Source: JBFXJF01 sp050175155
Lineage (GTDB): Bacteria; Bacillota; Bacilli; Tepidibacillales; Tepidibacillaceae
Assembly: GCA_050175155.1 (NCBI GenBank)
Contig: JBFXJF010000045.1
Location: 1 to 9,757, forward strand
Reading direction: 5' to 3'
DNA length: 9,757 nucleotides
The position numbers were made by a program, and so were the translations under genes. A model generated the notes under the pieces. It made no database searches and was not told the origin of the DNA. It worked only from the letters and a program-made list of their open reading frames with translations. The stretch's first letter is position 1. The number at the start of each line of letters is the position of its first letter. This document shows, piece by piece, positions 5,952 through 9,757 of the stretch.

Positions 5952-7256
5952 GTGAACAATTATTGGAATCCATCATATGAGTGTATGTCGAGAGAAGATA
6001 TGACAAGAACACAAACAGAAAGACTTATAAATACTGTTAATAGAATATACTTTAATGTTCCTTTTTATAGAGAAAAAATGCAAAGTATTGGTTTAGAACC
6101 TGGAGATATTAAATCTATTAACGATTTAAGTAAATTACCTTTTACATATAAACAGGACTTAAGGGATAATTACCCTTACGGTCTATTTGCAACACCTATG
6201 AGTGAGATTGTAAGAATTCATGCCTCTTCAGGAACAACTGGGAAACAGACGGTCGTTGGCTATACTAGAAAAGACTTAGAGACTTGGGCTGAAGTAATGG
6301 CAAGGACATTGGTATCAGGGGGAGTAAACAAGAATTCCTTTATTCAGATTGCTTATGGCTATGGTCTATTTACTGGTGGCTTAGGGATTCATTATGGTGC
6401 TGAAAGAGTAGGGGCATCAGTTATACCGATATCTGGTGGTAATACTAAAAGGCAATTACAAATAATGAAGGATTTCGGTACAACCATTCTTGCCTGTACA
6501 CCATCATATGCTCTATATATGGCAGAGGTTATGGAAGAGTTAGGAATATCTAAAGAAGATTTGAAGCTAAAATCTGGTATCTTTGGTGCTGAACCTTGGT
6601 CTAGTAATATGAGAGACGAGATAGAAAGACGATTAGGTATAATTGCAATAGATATTTATGGTCTAAGTGAGGTAATAGGTCCTGGTGTAGGAAGCGAATG
6701 TTTTTATAAATCTGGGTTACATATTCCTGAGGACCATTTTATTCCGGAGATAATTGATCCTGTTACAGAAGAAGTTTTACCGCCTGGTTCAAAAGGTGAG
6801 TTAGTTTTCTCTACAATTACCAAAGAGGGCTTACCGTTATTAAGATATCGAACAAGGGATTTATCTTCATTAAATTATGATGTATGTGAATGTGGAAGAA
6901 CCAGTGTTAGAATGAGCAAAGTAACCGGTAGAACTGATGATATGTTAATAATAAGAGGAGTTAATGTATTCCCATCTCAAATCGAAAGCGTTTTGTTAGA
7001 GATAGGGGAAACAGCGCCACATTATTTATTAATTGTTGATAGAAAAGATAATTTAGATACCCTAGAGGTATGGGTTGAAATGACCCAAAATATGTTTTCA
7101 GATGAAGTAAGAGTTATAGAGGGAATAGAGAGAAAAATAAAAAGAGAGATCGAAGGTACACTTGGTGTAAATGCAAAGGTAAAGCTTGTTGAGCCAAAAA
7201 CGATTGAAAGAAGCGAAGGAAAAGCTAAAAGAGTTATCGATAAAAGAGTTTATTAA
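5952..7256 (+). CDS. paaK: Phenylacetate-CoA ligase (PaaK family)
   Basis: This 434-residue AMP-forming ligase activates phenylacetate or a similar aryl acid to its CoA thioester. The P-loop SSGTTGK is at 92-98, the core motif YGLSEVIGPG at 236-245, RTRD at 300-303, and the C-terminal hinge lid ends SEGKAKRVIDKR, with the adenylation lysine near 424-426. The CxC pair CEC (312-314) is typical of the family. Length matches PaaK (about 430). I chose GTG at 5952 because AGGAGG (5940-5945) lies 6 nt upstream; the in-frame TTG at 5931 precedes that site, and the ATG at 5950 is out of frame and meets TGA at once. The next gene, 15 nt away, encodes a double-ACT protein, a common pairing in anaerobes that ferment aromatic amino acids. 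Substrate inferred from family only. Confidence 0.9.
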   Translation: MNNYWNPSYECMSREDMTRTQTERLINTVNRIYFNVPFYREKMQSIGLEPGDIKSINDLSKLPFTYKQDLRDNYPYGLFATPMSEIVRIHASSGTTGKQTVVGYTRKDLETWAEVMARTLVSGGVNKNSFIQIAYGYGLFTGGLGIHYGAERVGASVIPISGGNTKRQLQIMKDFGTTILACTPSYALYMAEVMEELGISKEDLKLKSGIFGAEPWSSNMRDEIERRLGIIAIDIYGLSEVIGPGVGSECFYKSGLHIPEDHFIPEIIDPVTEEVLPPGSKGELVFSTITKEGLPLLRYRTRDLSSLNYDVCECGRTSVRMSKVTGRTDDMLIIRGVNVFPSQIESVLLEIGETAPHYLLIVDRKDNLDTLEVWVEMTQNMFSDEVRVIEGIERKIKREIEGTLGVNAKVKLVEPKTIERSEGKAKRVIDKRVY

Positions 7257-7271
7257 TGAGGAGGATTGTAA

Positions 7272-7703
7272 ATGTTAGTAAAGCAAATATCTGTTTTTCT
7301 TGAAAATAAATCTGGAAGATTAGCAGAGGTAACAAAAAGACTAGCTGAAAAAAATATAGATATTAGAGCTTTATCAATTGCAGATACAACGGATTTTGGG
7401 ATTTTACGATTAATAGTTAATAAACCTGAAGAAGCTGAAGAGTATTTAAAAGAAAATGGGTTCATGGTAAGTGCTGCAACAGTGATTGCTATCGTAATAG
7501 AGGATAGACCGGGTGGACTTTCAGTTGTTTTAGAATCTCTAGAAAACCAATCAATTGCTATTGAATACATGTATGCTTTTGTAGGGAAATCAGGCAAAGA
7601 GGCATTAGTAATTTTAAGAGTAGAAGATAATCTAAAGGCATTAGAAACTTTAAAAAATAATAATATAAAGGTTGTGCCTTCAAGCAAAGTATATGATATA
7701 TAA
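7272..7703 (+). CDS. Double ACT-domain protein
   Basis: This 143-residue protein is made of two ACT domains. The first, about 2-68, opens VKQISVFLENKSGRLAEVTKRL, and the second, about 70-143, opens with VIAIVIEDRPGGLSVVLESL. ACT domains bind amino acids and dimerise through beta-sheets. The GRL and GGL turns sit where ligand usually docks. There is no attached catalytic domain, so it is a stand-alone regulator or sensor. The GAGGAGG at 7258-7264 is 7 nt before ATG, and the gene follows paaK by only 15 nt. Such ACT pairs next to PaaK-type ligases suggest that it senses an aromatic amino acid or its product and tunes the ligase. This is inference. Confidence 0.82.
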   Translation: MLVKQISVFLENKSGRLAEVTKRLAEKNIDIRALSIADTTDFGILRLIVNKPEEAEEYLKENGFMVSAATVIAIVIEDRPGGLSVVLESLENQSIAIEYMYAFVGKSGKEALVILRVEDNLKALETLKNNNIKVVPSSKVYDI

Positions 7704-7725
7704 AAATGTAAAACGGGTAAATAAC

Positions 7726-7763
7726 AAAAAGATGTTGGATTGTTAGCTCCCAACATCTTTTTT
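7726..7763. terminator. Bidirectional intrinsic terminator
   Basis: AAAAAGATGTTGG (7726-7738) pairs perfectly with CCAACATCTTTTT (7750-7762) around an 11-nt loop, and T continues to 7763. The T run serves the plus-strand operon; the mirrored A run serves the mntP transcript, whose stop codon is 21 nt away. It ends two convergent units. Confidence 0.9.
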
Positions 7764-7783
7764 AAAAAGAAAAACAAACTATC

Positions 7784-8347
7784 TTAATTGAATAAGTGTT
7801 CAAATAGAATTTTTGTGCCGATAAGAATAAGAATAATACCCCCGATTAACTCAGCTTTTTTCTTCAATAATTCTCCACTTATATTACCAACATATACACC
7901 AATAAGTGAAAAAATAAAAGTAACTATACCTATAAGTATCATTGCATAGTATATAGATACATCTAAAAAGGAGAGACTAACCCCAACAGCAAGTGCATCG
8001 ACGCTCGTCGCAAAAGCAAGAGTGAGAAGTATTTTATTATTTAATGGATTTAATTTTGGAACATCATTTTCATCACTTTTTCTAGACTCATGAATCATTT
8101 TGAGACCAATGAATAAGAGAATAATAAAAACAACCCAATGGTCAAACTCAATAATATATTTACTGAAGTTATTACTTAAAAGCCAACCTATGTAAGGCAT
8201 TATTGCTTGGAAAAGACCAAAAAAAATAGCGATTTTAATTGCATTCTTTAGTTTTAGATTATAAATCACAATTCCACTAGTAATTGAAACAGCAAATGCA
8301 TCCATTGATAATCCAATTGCTATTATAAATAAAGTTAAAAAGTTCAT
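7784..8347 (-). CDS. mntP: Manganese efflux pump MntP
   Basis: This is a 187-residue inner-membrane Mn(II) exporter with six predicted helices. The two-fold internal repeat has the family's conserved acidic residues: D16 (IGLSMDAFAVSI) and D117 (FATSVDALAVGVSL), plus E166 near the last helix. A hydrophilic loop (HESRKSDENDVPKLN) separates the halves. I chose the ATG at 8347 because AAGGAG (8356-8361) lies 8 nt upstream; an in-frame ATG at 8374 has no such site. Transcription probably starts near 8398 from a TTGACC-17-TATAAT promoter with an overlapping dyad. I see no yybP-ykoY manganese riboswitch in the leader, so control is likely by a metal-dependent repressor or activator. Confidence 0.92.
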   Translation of the reverse strand: MNFLTLFIIAIGLSMDAFAVSITSGIVIYNLKLKNAIKIAIFFGLFQAIMPYIGWLLSNNFSKYIIEFDHWVVFIILLFIGLKMIHESRKSDENDVPKLNPLNNKILLTLAFATSVDALAVGVSLSFLDVSIYYAMILIGIVTFIFSLIGVYVGNISGELLKKKAELIGGIILILIGTKILFEHLFN

Positions 8348-8388
8348 TAATAGCACTCCTTGATATATTAACATCGACTTTCTATGCT

Positions 8389-8406
8389 ATAACAATATGT
8401 TGTTAT
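8389..8406. promoter_or_regulatory. Dyad ATAACAA-TATG-TTGTTAT at the mntP start site
   Basis: Perfect 7-bp arms flank a 4-bp spacer. The dyad overlaps the downstream end of the -10 box and is centred at 8397.5, next to the predicted mntP start site. A dimeric repressor bound here would block transcription. It does not match the manganese MntR sequence I remember closely enough to name the regulator. Confidence 0.45.
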
Positions 8407-8433
8407 TATATGAAATATACGATTTACGGTCAA
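8405..8433 (-). promoter_or_regulatory. mntP promoter
   Basis: On the minus strand TTGACC (8428-8433) and TATAAT (8405-8410) are separated by exactly 17 nt, one mismatch from the sigma-A consensus. The start is predicted near 8398, giving a leader of about 50 nt. Confidence 0.75.
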
Positions 8434-8538
8434 GTTTGATATTTATTTAATACCATAGACATTTATAGTATAAAAAACATACTACATTGTAAGAATAATA
8501 CTATTAATTCTATTAGAGGTATTAAGGGGTAGATAATC

Positions 8539-9192
8539 GTGGTTAATAATCTAAAAAAAATACCGAAGCATATAGGCATTATACCCGACGGTAATAGAAG
8601 ATGGGCTTTACAAAATAACTTTGAAAAATATATGGGGTATTTCTACGGTATAAGTCCAGGTTTTAAATTATATGAGCTTTTAATAGAATATGGGATCAAA
8701 GAAGCTACTTTTTATGGATTTACTCATGATAATACAAAGAGACCAAAAGTCCAAAAGGAGCACTTCGTAAAAGCTTGTGTTGATGCAATAAATATATTAG
8801 CTAATCGCGATGCTAACTTATTAGTCATTGGTAATACTAAATCAAAAATATTCCCCAAAGAGTTGTTAAAGTACGCAAATAAACGTGTTCAATTTGGGCG
8901 AGGTCTGATAAATATTAATTTCTTGGTTAACTATGATTGGAATTGGGATCTTAATAATGCTTTAAGTAATCCAATGAAAAATATAAGGGAGAGCGTAGCC
9001 TCTGTAGATATATCAAGAATTGATCTACTAATCAGATGGGGAGGAAGAAGACGTATAAGCGGATTTTTACCAATTCAAACAGTATACTCTGATATTTATG
9101 TAATAGATGATTATTGGCCAGATTTTTCAGAGAAACACTTTACCGATGCTCTAAATTGGTATCAATCAACAGACGTGACGCTTGGGGGTTAA
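8539..9192 (+). CDS. Divergent short cis-prenyltransferase (UppS family)
   Basis: This 217-residue member of the undecaprenyl diphosphate synthase superfamily is short against about 250 for UppS. The signature HIGIIPDGNRRWA (11-23) holds the catalytic Asp D17; FTHDNTKRP (61-69) and DLLIRWGGRRRIS (162-174) hold conserved Arg and Asn residues; VYSDIYVIDDYWPDF (182-196) ends the core. Relative to E. coli UppS, GHKAG is GYFYG (H43 to Tyr), the Trp after Asn74 is Thr, the TGGE motif has Arg instead of Glu, and the Mg-binding Glu is probably D185. Chain length or even reaction may differ from lipid carrier synthesis. AAGGGG (8524-8529) precedes GTG by 9 nt. No rseP or cdsA neighbours occur, unlike the housekeeping uppS locus. 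I believe similar variants recur in Clostridia. Confidence 0.78.
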   Translation: MVNNLKKIPKHIGIIPDGNRRWALQNNFEKYMGYFYGISPGFKLYELLIEYGIKEATFYGFTHDNTKRPKVQKEHFVKACVDAINILANRDANLLVIGNTKSKIFPKELLKYANKRVQFGRGLININFLVNYDWNWDLNNALSNPMKNIRESVASVDISRIDLLIRWGGRRRISGFLPIQTVYSDIYVIDDYWPDFSEKHFTDALNWYQSTDVTLGG

Positions 9193-9196
9193 AAAA

Positions 9197-9406
9197 TTAC
9201 GCTGGTTTGATTTGATCAATCTCATAAATTGAAACACTAGATAAAGTTTTATCATCATCAAGATAAATAAGAATATTACATTTTTCCGCATCATATTGAA
9301 TTATTCTACCTATTAGAATTTTTCTATTATTTTTAGGAGCAATTAACTTAATTATTAATAGTTGATTTTGTTCTTTCCATACTAGTAAATCACTTGCTAT
9401 AGTCAT
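9197..9406 (-). CDS. Small beta-rich hypothetical protein
   Basis: This is a 69-residue protein I do not recognise. The pattern of alternating hydrophobics (LLIIKLIAP, RKILIGRIIQYD, CNILIYLDDD, VSIYEIDQIKP) predicts a compact five-strand beta domain, perhaps SH3-like or Sm-like. The C-terminal part recalls the YolD-like family end, but this is weak. GAGG sits 8 nt before ATG. A good promoter lies at 9470-9499. Its stop is 4 nt from the stop of the cis-prenyltransferase gene, convergent with no visible terminator. It has no signal peptide or membrane segment. Confidence 0.6.
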   Translation of the reverse strand: MTIASDLLVWKEQNQLLIIKLIAPKNNRKILIGRIIQYDAEKCNILIYLDDDKTLSSVSIYEIDQIKPA

Positions 9407-9469
9407 CTTAGGAGCCTCGTTTTTTATGTTATAGTAATTGATGAATAAATATTCTCTGGTAGTTTATAT

Positions 9470-9499
9470 ATTATAGCAATAAATACTTAAAATTATCAA
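9470..9499 (-). promoter_or_regulatory. Promoter of the small minus-strand gene
   Basis: On the minus strand TTGATA (9494-9499), an 18-nt spacer ending in TGC (extended -10), then TATAAT (9470-9475). The start is predicted near 9463, giving a leader of about 57 nt. Confidence 0.65.
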
Positions 9500-9527
9500 T
9501 TATTTATTAAAAAATAGTTGAATCCAA

Positions 9528-9571
9528 AAATCTCTTAAAATCGGCTCTCTAAAATCGATTTTAAGAGATTT
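9528..9571. repeat. Perfect 16-bp inverted repeat (12-nt loop)
   Basis: AAATCTCTTAAAATCG (9528-9543) and CGATTTTAAGAGATTT (9556-9571) are exact inverted repeats around a 12-nt loop. Read on the minus strand the stem runs into TTTTT, so it could end transcripts arriving from beyond the window before the promoter at 9470-9499. It might also be a relic of an IS end. It does not overlap a gene. Confidence 0.6.
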
Positions 9572-9734
9572 AGAAGTTATCCTTAATAGTTTCACATATC
9601 AAAAGACTTAAAAACCGCTAAATACACCCTGTATTACGTTTAATATGAAATCAGTCTATTTTCGGCATATATAGCTAATATAATTAGATAAACTCTTGAT
9701 AATGGGATTATATGTAATTTTTATATAATAATTT

Positions 9735-9757
9735 GGGTCCGATAATATATATTATGT
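9735..9757 (+). promoter_or_regulatory. dif: Probable dif site (XerC/XerD resolution site), truncated by window end
   Basis: The last 23 bases follow the Firmicute dif pattern I recall (B. subtilis: ACTTCCTAGA, then AATATATATTATGTAAACT overlapping). The core AATATATATTATGT (9744-9757) is identical. The preceding bases TCCGAT match apart from T>G at the seventh position and a G/T difference allowed by the consensus; the first three bases are GGG instead of ACT. The XerD-arm end (expected AAACT) lies just outside. XerC arms are the more variable half, so the mismatches fall where expected. Chromosome dimer resolution at the terminus is the known role; an integrated element's attachment site is the alternative. 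Confidence 0.55.

Larger units (their letters stand above)
9407..9757. other. Gene-free right end
   Basis: About 350 bases hold no coding region that I can support. The visible elements are the promoter of the small minus-strand gene, the 16-bp inverted repeat, a small hairpin AATACA-CCC-TGTATT (9621-9635), and the dif-like site at the edge. Confidence 0.6.

Noticed and set aside
5788..6012. Minus-strand open frame across the junction of the membrane-protein and CoA-ligase genes
   Set aside because: It overlaps two plus-strand genes and the ligase ribosome binding site, and shows no protein-like features.
7253..7777. Long minus-strand open frame (174 codons) opposite the ACT gene
   Set aside because: It is antisense to a clear double-ACT protein, has no ribosome binding site, spans the terminator, and its translation resembles no family.
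8348..8538. Manganese (yybP-ykoY) riboswitch ahead of mntP
   Set aside because: The leader after the predicted start is too short, and none of the conserved riboswitch sequence blocks can be seen on the minus strand.

Overview
This AT-rich window (roughly one third GC by eye) looks like chromosome from an anaerobic low-GC Firmicute, most likely Clostridia or Tissierellia. The grounds are strong AGGAGG-type ribosome binding sites, the codon bias, a two-cluster ferredoxin-nitroreductase, a phenylacetate-CoA ligase paired with a double-ACT protein, and an MntP manganese exporter. A genus cannot be named. I see no tRNA, rRNA, CRISPR or prophage genes.

Left edge (1-263): the 5' end of a minus-strand IS3-type transposase orfA leaves the window. 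Its Shine-Dalgarno sequence lies in a long hairpin near the element's terminus. Next comes a regulatory region with a perfect TGTGA-N6-TCACA dyad, a second dyad and a -10 box, leading to a type-2 phosphoserine aminotransferase gene (264-1379) that has its own terminator.

Middle (1380-3381): these are small, apparently independent units. They are a two-helix YcxB-like membrane protein, a structured intergenic stretch, an alpha/beta hydrolase in which Lys replaces the expected catalytic His, and a minus-strand small acidic protein of unknown function.

Core operon (3382-7703): six plus-strand genes are separated by 15-52 nt, and a strong bidirectional terminator at 7726-7763 closes the run. They encode a DUF4163/DUF3298-like protein without a signal peptide, a 2x[4Fe-4S]-nitroreductase, a NimA-like flavin/pyridoxamine-oxidase-fold protein, an unknown membrane-anchored protein, phenylacetate-CoA ligase and a double-ACT protein. 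The last two suggest activation of an aryl acid that arises in aromatic amino-acid metabolism. The flavin and Fe-S proteins suggest a linked reduction, but the substrate is unknown.

Right part (7784-9757): mntP lies on the minus strand with a clear promoter and a dyad centred near +1. A divergently transcribed gene encodes an unusual short cis-prenyltransferase (UppS superfamily), and a small minus-strand gene with a good extended -10 promoter follows. The last 350 bases have no gene. They hold that promoter, a perfect 16-bp inverted repeat and, cut by the window edge, a sequence closely matching the Firmicute dif (XerC/XerD) site. This would place the window at the replication terminus.
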